From Ariolimax columbianus (taxonomy: Eukaryota > Mollusca > Gastropoda > Stylommatophora > Arionidae): 64,000 nt of DNA. Both the position numbers and the translations under genes were made by a program. Shown in pieces: positions 54,411 to 64,000 of this stretch (within the stretch, counting starts at the first letter, position 1; every line of letters starts with the position of its first letter). The notes under the pieces are model-generated. The model was not told the DNA's origin, searched no databases, and saw only the letters and a list, made by a program, of their open reading frames with translations. The stretch lies in NCBI GenBank assembly GCA_036924085.1, contig JAVGWX010000007.1, positions 74,477,948-74,541,947 on the forward strand. The letters run 5' to 3'.

Positions 54411-55325
54411 ATGGAGAAAAAAAGGAAACAAGAAATACAAAGATAATTGGGTTTTGTTTGTATTTTTTGACATGGACAAAGGTGTTATAGTCTTTATACC
54501 CACCACCATACACAACCCTCATTAGTCACATCTTACGGAAAATGTGTCAGATTGCATAGTTAATATTATTTGCTTCCACTTCGAGCTTTTGTTCCACAGG
54601 AGCACACATTGGGTATTCCCTATTCTAAAAATTGAGACGTAAATACAACAGTACTTTTAAATACGAGCTACAAAACTAATTATTATTCAATTCCTCACCT
54701 GATCCGAATGTACTACTGATGCACGCGTTTCTCAACTATAGTTGTTCTTAATATGTGTTTAATTGCTTTTACCTATTGACACCTGTTAACATTGACATGA
54801 CAGTTATATGTTAGGGTCAGAAATTCGTTTCCGTGAGCTATGAAAGTACGTATTGTTGCAAATCGACACGAAAATGTATAGTCACTACATCTTTGTTGAG
54901 CTTTCCTAAAGATACTCTCTTCGTCATAACTGAACTAAAGGAAACAGATGCACAGCAACTGGAGGTCATCGTATATTGAAAACACGTGTACACTTGGATT
55001 GCAGCCAGCAATGTGTTTTCAAAATGGCGTAAAGCGGGAGGTCGAGGGAATTTTTACTTTGGCAGGGAATTTTATCTGTGGGATTTGAAAAATATCGTTT
55101 GATGTACCGTGCCTAATTGCATAGTCGTTTGTCATTAGCAGGATGTACCCAGCATCGGCCCGTCGCTGTTTCTTGTAAACCAGTGAACTTGATATCTAGT
55201 GCCAGACATTACACTCCCCGACCTGGTTATTCAGTGCAAGAAGTGTACCTCTAGTAACCTGTAATTTTCTTTCTTGCTGTGAGTCTGTGGTTTTATTGCT
55301 CAGCTATGTGTAGTTATTGTCTCGT
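54411..55325. other. No gene recognised
   Basis: About 900 bp unique sequence without recognised features. Confidence 0.45.
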
Positions 55326-55326
55326 G

Positions 55327-55704
55327 TACGAGGGGTGTTCAAATGAAACCGGACCTAACTGCACAAAGTGAATATACGTACGATGCTCATGATGATGTCA
55401 CTGTTGATGTAAACAGCACATACCAACCGTCAAGTTTGCAAAATGTAATTATCCTCCGTCTCATAGTTTCCTCAGCAGGTTGAAAACATGGCGGGTATGA
55501 TACGCAATCCGTCCAGAGTTGATCAGCGAGCGGTGATTCGTTTTCTAACAGCTGAGGGATGTCGACCAGTTGACATTCATCGCAGAATGCAGGCAGTGTA
55601 AAGTGACAAAAGTGTGTCGAAGACACCAGTGAAGAACTGGACAACGATGTTTAAAGAAGGACGTGAGTTAACGAAAGATCTTCCGAGACCAGGTCAGGCG
55701 CATA
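55327..55704 (+). mobile_element. Mariner-like transposon, 5' end
   Basis: Left end TACGAGGGGTGTTCAAATGA is a typical mariner inverted terminal repeat. From 55488 the frame MAGMIRNPSRVDQRAVIRFL, then AEGCRPVDIHRRMQAV is a helix-turn-helix N-terminus. A stop replaces a codon at about 55600, then KTPVKNWTTMFKEGRELTKD and LPRPGQAHIV. The element breaks into a 23-bp array. Catalytic part and right end not found. Confidence 0.82.
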
Positions 55705-56000
55705 TTGTTTCTATGGTCGAGTCGGACTTGTTTCAATGGTCGAGTCGGACTTGTTTCTATGGTCGTGTCAGAATTGTTTCTATGGTCGCGTCGGAATTGA
55801 TTCAATGGTCGAGTCAGACTTGTTTCTATGGTCGAGTCGGAATTGTTTCTATGATCGAGTCGGAATTGTTTGTATGGTCGAGTCGGAATTGTTTCTATGG
55901 TCGAGTCTGACTTGTTTCTATGGTCGAGTCTGAATTGTTTCTATGGTCGAGTTGGAATTGTTTCTATGATTGAGTCGGAATTGTTTCTATCGTCGACATT
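55701..56000. repeat. 23-bp minisatellite, about 13 copies
   Basis: Unit TTTCTATGGTCGAGTCGGAA plus TTG, with GACTTG and GATCGAG variants. The first unit is continuous with the mariner sequence GCGCATATTGTTTCTATGG, so the array probably grew from it. Confidence 0.93.
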
Positions 56001-56282
56001 CAAACAGATCGATGAGTACATTTATGGTTATTTGATTAATTGCTGTTTGACATGGAGTTGTTAGTATACCGGCCAATTTAATTGTAGCTTGGTGTACGTA
56101 AAACTGTTAGAATATCGGCCAGTTTAACTGTAGCTGGATGTACACGAAACCGTTAGAATGCTTGCATCCTAGTATGGAGAGATCGATTCAACCCACAGTA
56201 ACTTGGTAAGGACTAAGTATCTTTATTCGAATTATATTTTTAAAACCCTGACTGCACACTACACATTGAAAGCAGAACAGCA
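56001..56282. repeat. Two copies of about 50 bp, then unique sequence
   Basis: TTAGTATACCGGCCAATTTA and TTAGAATATCGGCCAGTTTA begin two roughly 52-bp copies (56058-56160). The remainder up to the LINE is unique. Confidence 0.6.
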
Positions 56283-56293
56283 AGCTTTATTAC

Positions 56294-58240
56294 TTACTTA
56301 GTCGCTCCTCTTCTACCGTGAGGTGTAAAGGTTTGCCAAAGAGAACGCCACACTGCTCTATTCGCCGTCTTTTTCCTGGCCTCTTTCCAATCCAGCCCTT
56401 TATCACTTAGGGATTGTCGTATGTTGTCTTCCCAACATACTTTAGGACGTCCTGGGGGTCTGCGTCCTTGACTATTTATCTCCCATGACCGCTTTGGTAT
56501 CCGATCTTCTTCCATTCTACAGACATGGCCAAACCACTGTAGTTGGGACGGCTCCACTCGTGTCTGCAGGGGTTGAACTTCAAGATTGCTACGCATTGTC
56601 TGGTTACGGATCTTGTCCCTTTTCGTCACCTGAACCGCCTTTCTTATGTACCTCATTTCTGAAGTTTGTAATTGCCTTTCTTGGGCTGTAGTCATTGCCC
56701 ATGACTCACATCCATATGTCAGAACAGGCACATAGGTCGAGCGGTATACATCCATCTTTGTTTTCCTGCTTATTTCTCTTTTACTGAGGAAACCTCTGTT
56801 TATTGCATGGAAAAGTCTACCTGCTGCTGCCCTTTGTGCAGTTAACTCCTCTTTGATACCTCCCCTGCTGTCTATTACCACTCCTAGATATTTAAAGTTG
56901 CTGACCTGCTCCAGTGCTCGTGTTCCTAGGGTTATCTGATGTCTCTTTTCATCTCTGGCGATCACCATGGTTTTTGTTTTCGAGTGGCTGATGTACATTC
57001 CTCTCTTCTTCCACTCTTCTTCCCAGACCTGCAAGTTGATCTGGAGATCTGCTTCGGATTTCGTGATCAGGGCCACATCATCTGCAAATGCTAGTTCAGA
57101 TATGTGACTTGGTCTCATCTTCCAGTACCCTACTTCATACTTTTTTGTCCGTTCCTTGCAGGCTTTGATGACTTCATCCATGAGAAGTATGAAAAGATAC
57201 GGTGATAGAATGTCCTCCTGTCTTACTCCGCTAGTGGTCTTGAACTCTCCTGACTTTGGATTTGATGCCCGTACATAATTTCTGTATGTTTTATAGAAAC
57301 TGTATGACAGAGATCAGGGGTCCTGGTATGTTTTTCCTTGTCAGGCACTCCCAGAGTTTGTCCCAGGGAACTTTATCAAATGCTTTCTCCAAATCCAAAA
57401 AGCAGAGATGCATCTCTTTATCATATTCAAGAGCCTTTTCACTTAGCTGTCTGAGTGTATAGATAAGGTCTTGAGTACTTCTGTTTGCTCTAAACCCACA
57501 TTGAGTTTCATCCACATTTGGCTATGCTTTACCTCTTAATCGCCGTTCTAGAATCCTAAAGTAGACTTTCCCGGGGACACTAAGAAGGGAAATACCTATG
57601 TGATTTTCACCTTGTCGATTGTCACCCTTTTTAAATATTGGTATTATTATTGCAACCTCCCAGTCTCTTGGTATCTTCTTGTGGCGCCAAGCTGCCTTTG
57701 AGAATCTTCATGAATAGTATCTCTCCTGCCGTTCCCATGTATTTAACCATTTCTGGTGTTATACCATCATGTCCTACTGCTTTACCAATCTTAATTTTCT
57801 CCAATGCTGCCTTTAGTTCTTCCATTGTGATATTATCGTTTCTCTCCATGGCTCCCTCTTCTTGAATTGGGACTGTTACTTCCAGAGCTTGGTTTTCCTC
57901 CACTCCAAGGAGATCTGAGAAATATTCTTTCATCTGTTAAATTACCTCTTCTGGGGCGGTCAACAGGGCACCTTGTTTATCTTTAACAAATTTCAGGGAG
58001 CATTTCTTTTCCTTCCTCATGTTCTTTAAGGTCCTGTAGAAGTTTCTGGTTTTCTCCAGCATTATTTTCCAGTTTCTCTCCAAATTCTTCCCAGGATTTC
58101 TGTTTGGCCTTGAGCACAGTCTTCTTTGCTTCTGTTCTAAAATTTACATATTCTTGATATTTCTTTGTTTGCTCTTCTGTATTCCTAGCCCCTAGGTATT
58201 GCTTCCATGCCTTTTTCATTTCTCGTATTATTCTTTTCAC
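56294..58240 (-). pseudogene. RTE reverse transcriptase region, disrupted
   Basis: Reverse transcriptase part of the same polyprotein. From 58240 KRIIREMKKAWKQYLGARNT is the linker. GKAVGHDGITPEMVKY at about 57786-57740 is the N-terminal RT motif, TQCGFRANRSTQDLIY and FLDLEKAFDKVPW (about 57401) are motifs 2 and A with the first catalytic Asp, SGVRQEDILSPYLF (about 57235-57190) is motif B with Glu for the usual Gly, and LAFADDVALI (FADD at about 57088-57077) is motif C. The last 295 codons are uninterrupted, with FKYLGVVID, YGCESWAM, WFGHVCRM and RPPGRPKVCWED. Frame breaks lie near 57950, 57620-57515 and 57285. Confidence 0.9.
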
Positions 58241-58377
58241 TTTTTCTGTCCACCATGGTGTACTCTTTCTCTTCCACCCTTCTTTGGTTTGACCGCATGC
58301 CTCTGCTACAGCTCTTTGAGGATGTCTTTGAATTTTATCCAGATCATTTCCATATCTTCTTCAGATTCCTCTATCCT

Positions 58378-59257
58378 TTATATTGCTGTTGTTATGAGCC
58401 CTTGGTATCTCCTCTTAACATCTGGTTCTCGTAGTTTGTAAGCCTTAATTTTATTTTCTCCTCGTGTGTTATGTTTCATGCTTGCTGATGGGTGTTGCCT
58501 GGCTGGATAGTGTTTTTCAATTTCTCTCTTTATTTTAACTAGGTAGTGGTTGTTTCCTATCTCTGGTCCTCTGAACACTCTAGCATCCTTTACATACTTG
58601 AAATCAGTTTTCCTCACTATTGCTTAGTCAATTATGGATCTTTAATTTCTTGCCGGCTCGCATCTTGTGTAGGCATGGATACGCTTGTGTTGAAACCTTG
58701 TATTTTTAATGACAAGGTTTTGTTCTCTGCAGAATCTCAGCAGTCGTTTTCCATTGCTTTTTAAGACATCTTCTCCGTGTCTACCGATCACTCCATCCCA
58801 TCTAGAATAGTTGTTTCCAACTCTTGCGTTGAAGTCTCCAAGGAGAAGTATTTCATTATGGCAATCGTCAATGGTCCTTTGAAGGAGCTCATAAAATTCA
58901 TCTTTTATGCCAGTGCACTCATCTTCGTTTGGTGCATACACAGTGACGATATCCATTTGACTATCCTCCCCTTGTAGACTTAGAATCCCCAGTCGTTCTG
59001 AAATGAACTTCCATCCTTTAATGTTTGCTTTGTTATTACTATCCACTGTACAGCCAACCACTGCCCTGGCTCGTTCACTCATGGGAACTCCGCTGTAGTA
59101 TAGCATGTTGCCGTCATGGTCCAGAACGCCCTGTCCCTTTTTCTTTGTTTCTGTAAGTGCCAGGACTGTCAATTTTGCTCTCTTCATCTCCTGTATTAGT
59201 TCATGTTCTTTTCCGTTTATACTTCGTACACTTCATGTTCCGTTAATCGTTGTCCTT
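58378..59257 (-). pseudogene. RTE endonuclease region, disrupted
   Basis: Apurinic/apyrimidinic-type endonuclease that nicks target DNA for target-primed reverse transcription. The N-terminus reads SVRSINGKEHELIQEM after an in-frame stop (TGA at 59233-59235) where the family has Trp. In 58642-59187, LTETK (residues 11-15) carries the catalytic Glu, VTVYAPNED lies at 81-89 and LLLGDFNARVG at about 114-124 holds the catalytic Asp and Asn. After stops at 58642 and about 58630 the frame 58378-58617 supplies GPEIGNNHYLVKIK, the region of the catalytic His. Confidence 0.88.
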
Positions 59258-59532
59258 ATTTCTCGCCTGTTCGTCGCCGTTGAGGTCAGTCCGGTTTTCT
59301 CTATGTTTTGACTTGTAATCGTTTTTTTAAAGACAAACAGGTGATTAGCCTGCTGTGTCTTTGCATGGTGGAGGGGCTGACTCCTTACAGCCTCCATGCC
59401 TGCCGACCCATTTTGTCCACGGCTGCTTATTTATTCGCAGCTAACCTCCAAATTAGGAGGCCTTTCAGCAATCCGCAACCCTGCTGACGCGCCTGGTAGG
59501 AGGTAGGTTCCTCCCCCAAGGAGCTTTATTAC

Positions 59533-60024
59533 ACAGTCACATAAATAGCTGCGGTGGGACGCTATCAATTGAAAAACTCCGTAATTATATTTTTTTTGCC
59601 ATGTATATTTTGTGAAACGCATCCACTCTTGATAAAAACAAAGGCAATCAGAAGACGCAATAGTGAATACGATTTCTCAAACATAATTAAGGAAGTTTAC
59701 AACTTCATCTGTGTGGAAAGTATAGTAATATTGACAAAGAATAGAACACAAACCAGGAAGTCAGCACGAGGATTAACATACCATGTTTGCTTTCAGTGGC
59801 TCTCCGCCCAGCACGGAACTCGGCAGTTTGCTCGAAAAAGAAACATTTAGACCGATCGACACAAATATTTAACATGCACTTAAATTGCGGTACTGTAGTG
59901 TTATAAAATATATTTGGAGATACGTGACAGGTATGCATGTATACAAATTATATCACAGGAAGTTATTACAGTAACAATATTAGAAAGATAGAAAAGGAAA
60001 AGGAAACAGGGATTATAACAGATC
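59533..60024. other. No gene recognised
   Basis: A 98-codon plus frame from 59554 (Arg/Lys-rich in its middle) is not recognised. Unique otherwise. Confidence 0.4.
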
Positions 60025-60635
60025 ACAAGTAAGGTGAGTGAGGAAGTTCAGGTTGCAGTAACAAAAAGGCAAACGCAATGATAAGTATGATAACAAAAAA
60101 TATTAAACATAGGAGCAAGGAATTGATTGTCAAACTGTGTAAAACATTAGTTAGACCTCGATTGGAGTACTGTGTACAAGTGTTGAGTCCTTATCATAGA
60201 AGAGTTATAAACATGCTAGAAAATTTGCACAGAAAAAGCGACAAAGCTGATGGTGGGATTCCAGAACTATAGTTGTGAGGAAAGACTCATACATGTGAAT
60301 CAATAGAGGTTTGTAAGATAATCAACGGAAATAAATTAGACTATAAAACGTTTTTTTTCGAAATATAGTCGCCTACAAGAACAAAAAGGAACAGCCAAAA
60401 AATTAATTTAAAGAAGGTTCAGATTAGACACCAGGAAATATTCTTTTAGTCAGAGAGTGGTGAATGTTTGGAATACATTGCCACAGCAAATAGTGAAGGC
60501 AGAGTCAATTCAAGAATAGATTGGATGTGCATAGGTATTTTTAGATTAAGTATATGTAATATAAACTGGTTGTAGACAGACTGCAAAGTCTTTTAAACCA
60601 GCATAAAAACGTTAAGTTAAGTTAAGCTACAGTAA
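60025..60635 (+). mobile_element. CR1/L2-like LINE, 3' end
   Basis: Frame 60078-60272 has ELIVKLCKTLVRPRLEYCVQ and VLSPYHRRVINMLENL, then DKADGGIPEL. After breaks it gives QESGEC-like SERVVNVWNTLP at about 60455 and the 3' end AAAAACGTTAAGTTAAG. Same family as 13490-14530; it lacks the RT core. Confidence 0.87.
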
Positions 60636-60829
60636 TCCTCGAACAGTATAGTAAATTGCGCGGTATATGTAGTACACATACTCAATAGTACTTAATTATT
60701 GAAATGTTTATAATCGTGTTGATGTTTTGTTGGAATTTTAAAGCCTGCATTCTATTGTATGTCTCATCCGCTTGGTGAAATATCTCGTTGACCAAATGCA
60801 ATTATATAACAAATGAGAACAGTGTTTTT
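60636..60829. other. Short unlabelled spacer
   Basis: AT-rich; no features. Confidence 0.35.
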
Positions 60830-61110
60830 TTTTTTCTTCTTCGCCGTTCGTCCTGAATAGGACGTTGTGACGTAGATTACACCAAGGCTGTGATATCTGC
60901 GCCTTTCGGCCCGACACATACGATTTCAGCTGGAGTTTTTGAGTACCGGTTTTACCTTTCCACTGCGACCCCAATCTCTTTGCCAGACTACATTAGTGGC
61001 TAGTGCTGCCTGTTTCCTGGGCCACCACATGGAGACGGATTTGGGTCAGTTCTAGTTTGCTGATCCTGTTAAAAGCAGCCAGTTATGAGTCATTGGCTGC
61101 AGTCAGCTTA
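60830..61110 (-). mobile_element. SINE-B-like element (variant)
   Basis: Tail side TTTTTTCTTCTTCGCCGTTC, then GTTGTGACGTAGATTACACC, core on plus CGCCTTTCGGCCCGACACAT and GATTTCAGCTGGAGTTTTTG, then GTTTCCTGGGCCACCACATG. It combines the SINE-B core and tail with the GTGGCCCAGGAAAC block of the 16.5 and 48.0 kb variants, linking these groups. Confidence 0.78.
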
Positions 61111-61179
61111 TTCACTGCTGCATCTTGGCCCCAGAACAGTATCAGAGATCGTGTTTTTGTAGCTTCAGTTCTCGTAGAC

Positions 61180-61420
61180 GAGCGTCTGAGTAGCAGGATG
61201 ATAGAGCGCTTGTCTCTCATAGCAAATGTACCAGGTTCGATCCTAGTTGTCGACATGCTCCAATTGACCCAGCTGTCAATTGGCGCCTTGAATACTATTA
61301 GAGAAGGAAAGGCGGCAATGACTGGAACATACCTCATACTACAACCTGTCCCTTAACTCCCGTTTCAAGGGGCACATAAAAGCAAACTTATTCATTGTGG
61401 GCATTAAACAATAACAACAA
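61180..61420 (+). mobile_element. tRNA-headed SINE with SINE-C-like 3' end
   Basis: Head TAGCAGGATGATAGAGCGCT with B box AGGTTCGATCCTAG about 40 bp on. The body has TTGACCCAGCTGTCAATTGG (reverse complement of the SINE-D block) and the 3' end TATTCATTGTGGGCATTAAA with a CAA-type tail, the same end as SINE-C. The 5' half is unrelated to SINE-C. Confidence 0.82.
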
Positions 61421-61429
61421 CAATTTTGC

Positions 61430-61910
61430 CACCTAAATGAGGTCTATCTTTCCCTTGTCTCCCAGACAAAATGAGGTCTAACTTTCCCTTGTCTCCCAGA
61501 CAAAATGAGGTCTATCTTTCCCTTGTCTCCCAGACAAAATGAGGTCTATCTTTACCTTGTCTTCCAGATGAAGTGAGATCTATCTTTCCCTTGTCTCCCA
61601 GACAAAATGAGGTCTATCTTTCCCTTGTCTCTCAGATGAAGTGAGTCTACCTTTAACTTGTCTCCCAGACAAAATGTGGTCTACCTTTCCCTTGTCTCCC
61701 AGACAAAATGAGGTCTACCTTTCCCTTGTCTCCCAGATGAAGTGAGGTCTACCTTTCCCTTGTCTCCCAGATGAAGTGAGGTCTACCTTTCCCTTGTCTC
61801 CCAGATGAAGTGAGGTCTACCTTTACCTTGTCTCCCAGATGAAGTGAGGTCTACATTTACCTTGTCTCTTAGATAAAGTGAGGTCTACCTTTACCCTCGC
61901 CCCCGACGAA
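61430..61910. repeat. 34-bp minisatellite, about 14 copies
   Basis: Unit GAGGTCTATCTTTCCCTTGT, CTCCCAGACAAAAT. Left copies have ACAAAAT, right copies GATGAAGT. First two GGTCTA words are at 61441 and 61475. Confidence 0.96.
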
Positions 61911-61985
61911 ATGAAATTATTGCTGTCTATCACTATCACACGACAATCCAATATCGTCTGGTGTCCAATTTATTACTGGTTTTTT
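61911..61985. other. Short spacer
   Basis: Unique. Confidence 0.35.
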
Positions 61986-61987
61986 TT

Positions 61988-62150
61988 TACGTTTTGCTTT
62001 GTTTTTGGCCAGGCACATCACATTTAACCAACAAGAACGTCGATTTATTTTTGACCAGACATATTGCGTTCAACCAACCAGAACGTCGCTTTGTTTTCGG
62101 TCAGGCATATGACGTTCAACCAATCAGAACGTCGCTTTGTTTATGTGAAT
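61988..62150. repeat. About 47-bp repeat, 3 copies
   Basis: CGTTCAACCAACCAGAACGT followed by CGCTTTGTTTTCGGTCAGG recurs three times with moderate divergence. Confidence 0.85.
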
Positions 62151-62365
62151 GAACTTTTTGCCTCTTAATGTTCAAACCCTGACGCTGAAAGGCACACGTA
62201 GGACACAAGCAAAAAGAAGAAGAAGAATGTTCAAACCAACGTCCATATCGCAGGAGATACAAACCAGGTGAGGTAAGGGGTTACCGATAAAAGCCGCTGG
62301 AGAAAAGAGCAGAGGTACTGTTGTGATTAGCCTAGTACGAGCATTCAACAACAACAACCATTACT
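62151..62365 (+). other. No gene; possible SINE end
   Basis: ACGAGCATTCAACAACAACAA at 62337-62358 resembles the last bases of the CAA-tailed SINE ends, but the preceding ATTGTGGG word is lost. Confidence 0.35.
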
Positions 62366-62950
62366 GTTCAACATTAACATGAACAGAATAACAACAGAAA
62401 TCAGCCACATTGCAACACAAGAAGAGAAATTTAATAAAAGAAGTAAATATCACGATTCATTACATGAATTAGCCGTTGTAGTCGACCAAAGCCTTATATA
62501 CAAAAACTGGAAAAGCACAAGAATACACTTGGTACAGCCTGTGAAAGATATAATATAATGATTAACACAACAAAGATGGAAACTATGAAGATTAGCAGAA
62601 CATCAGATCCACTTCACATGCATATATATAACCAATGCCATAATTAAGCAGGCGCAAGAATTCAAATACAAAAGAAGTATTAAAAAAAATAGAATATTGA
62701 ATTCTTGATAGGGAATTTTAGAATAGATGTCAGAAAACCAGCAATACAACAGCTCATAAACAGGGTTTTTATATCAGCTTTGTGCTAGAAAGGTCATACT
62801 AGGTTTTTATCCGAGGCGGAAGTGAGGAACATTACAACGTGGAAAATTATATGCGTAAAAAAAGTCATTGATGTGCCAGGAGAGATAGAATGAGAAAGAT
62901 GAGATTAGGAATATGATGAAAAATATCTCTTGTACTGTATACATTTCAAG
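62366..62950. other. No gene recognised
   Basis: A-rich unique sequence. Confidence 0.4.
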
Positions 62951-62952
62951 AC

Positions 62953-63695
62953 AGGGCTAAAGATTCTGAGCATGAGCTGTAACGGTTAGTGACCCAGAGC
63001 TGACTATTAGCGTCAGGAACAGCGACCCAGGGCTGAAAGTTAGTGCCATGACCAGCTACCCAGAGCTAGTAGCGTCAAGACCAGTGACCCAGAGCTGACT
63101 ATTAGCGTCAGGACCAGTGACCCAGAGCTATTAGCGTCAGGAATAGCGACCCAGAGCTGAATGTTAGTGTCATGACCAGCTACCCTGAGCTTTTAGTGTC
63201 AGGACCAGTGACCCAGAGCTGACTATTAGCGTCAGGACTAGCGACCCAGAGCTGACTATTAGCGTCAGGACCAATGATCCAGAGCTGACTATTAGCGTCA
63301 TGACCAGCTACCCAGAGCTATTAGTGTCAGGACCAGTGATACAGAGCTGACTATTAGCGCCAGGACCAGTGACCCAGAGCTATTAGCGTCAGGACCAGTG
63401 ACCCAGAACTGACTATTAGCGCCAGGACCAGTGACCCAGAGCTGACTATTAGCGCCAGGACCAGTGACCCAGAGCTATTAGCGTCAGGACCAGTGACCCA
63501 GAGCTATTAGCGTCAGGACCAGTGACCCAGAGCTGACTTTTAGCGTCAGGACCAGCGACCCAGAGCTGACTATTAGCGCCAGGACCAGCGACCCAGAGCT
63601 GACTATTAGCGTCAGGACCAGCGACCCAGAGCTGACTATTAGCGCCAGGACCAGTGACCCAGAGCTGACTATTAGCGTCAGGACCAGCGAAATTA
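62953..63695 (+). repeat. 33/29-bp minisatellite seeded by SINE-B 5' end
   Basis: The left edge AAAGATTCTGAGCATGAGCT is the SINE-B start (compare 44425-44452). The repeat unit GTCAGGACCAGTGACCCAGA, GCTGACTATTAGC matches the next SINE-B segment TAGCTGACTGCTAGCGTCAG. A 29-bp form lacks TGAC. About 23 copies. The rest of SINE-B does not follow at 63696. Confidence 0.9.
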
Positions 63696-63849
63696 GAAAT
63701 GAACATTTATATCGAAATCATGTAGATGTTCTGCCTTTCAGATAGGCGAAAGGGATCTCGATATTTTAAAATGTCGCATACATTAATCATTGGCTCTTTG
63801 CGTCTTCTCAGAAGTTAGTAATTGTGCTTTGAAAAAAGTGATGTAACTG
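63696..63849. other. No gene recognised
   Basis: Unique. Confidence 0.35.
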
Positions 63850-63925
63850 CAGGAGAAAATGGCGCGCCTCCGCCAGTGGAAACTAGTGAGGCAAACATCT
63901 AAGCAACAACAACAACAACAAAGTC
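63850..63925 (+). repeat. Dispersed repeat end with CAA tail
   Basis: GCGCCTCCGCCAGTGGAAAC, TAGTGAGGCAAACATC then CAA repeats. Near-identical to 23118-23160. Confidence 0.6.
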
Positions 63926-64000
63926 AATGACAATAATGAATGTGACGTAAGACAAATCTGAGCAAAGAAGCGTCTTCCACAGTGTATGCAAGGAAAGTCA
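63926..64000. other. Window end, no feature
   Basis: Unique sequence up to the window edge. Confidence 0.35.

Larger units (their letters stand above)
56294..59521 (-). mobile_element. RTE-like LINE, full length (3.23 kb), inactive
   Basis: Minus strand. AGCTTTATTAC at 56283-56293 and 59522-59532 is a perfect 11-bp target duplication. The element starts CCTTGGGGGAGGAACCTACC, has about 260 bp of leader, and then one long coding region for endonuclease plus reverse transcriptase, broken by stops and frame changes. The coding region ends GCGACTAAGTAA exactly at the target duplication, so there is no 3' untranslated region beyond the stop. RTE elements are about 3.2-3.3 kb, so length and order agree. 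Confidence 0.93.

Noticed and set aside
53783..54522. Minus frames of 206-244 codons (CHSRHGNPTF repeats)
   Set aside because: 33-bp array in phase, with stops appearing as soon as the 32-bp units shift the frame.

Overview
This window looks like repeat-dense nuclear DNA of an animal, most likely a marine lophotrochozoan such as a gastropod mollusc. The evidence is the mixture of tRNA-headed SINEs with ordinary A and B boxes, RTE-like, CR1/L2-like and RNase H-bearing LINE remnants, mariner fragments, and about two dozen long minisatellites. I found no host protein gene I can defend. No database search was possible, so the organism call is an inference from repeat style.

Tandem arrays: by my coordinates they cover roughly 17-18 kb of the 64 kb. 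Unit lengths run from 19 to 97 bp. Where the unit is a multiple of three, long stop-free frames appear, sometimes on both strands; these are not genes.

Dispersed elements: I name the SINE groups for this window only. SINE-A is tRNA-headed with an A-rich tail. SINE-B has a GAA or AAGCC tail and shares a core block with SINE-A. SINE-C is about 345-355 bp and ends ATTGTGGGCATT plus a CAA-type tail. SINE-D has a tRNA-like head and a block like ACCCATTTACAGCTGGG. SINE-E has a tRNA-like head at 48.9 kb. LINE remnants lie at 5.8, 6.5, 13.5-14.5, 16.3, 17.4-18.1, 27.4-28.1, 28.7, 30.7-31.6, 31.9-32.4, 32.8, 35.9-36.8, 40.1-40.8, 47.3, 56.3-59.5 and 60.0-60.6 kb. The copy at 56294-59521 is a complete but inactivated RTE element with a perfect 11-bp target duplication. 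Mariner remnants lie at 32.4-33.3 and 55.3-55.7 kb.

How the parts fit: the arrays and the SINEs are linked. In SINE-C (43.6-46.6 kb) and SINE-E (48.3-48.9 kb) one internal segment has been amplified into a VNTR; in SINE-C the array lies between the target duplications. A fragment of SINE-B (62.95-63.7 kb) and an internal stretch of another SINE-C (2.4-3.2 kb) appear to have seeded arrays in the same way. Nested insertions with readable target duplications give a relative order: SINE-B into SINE-C at 5.4 kb, SINE-B into SINE-A into a SINE-C VNTR at 44.3-44.9 kb, and a CR1/L2-like LINE end into a mariner at 32.8 kb. The SINE-VNTR composites are the most notable feature of the window.
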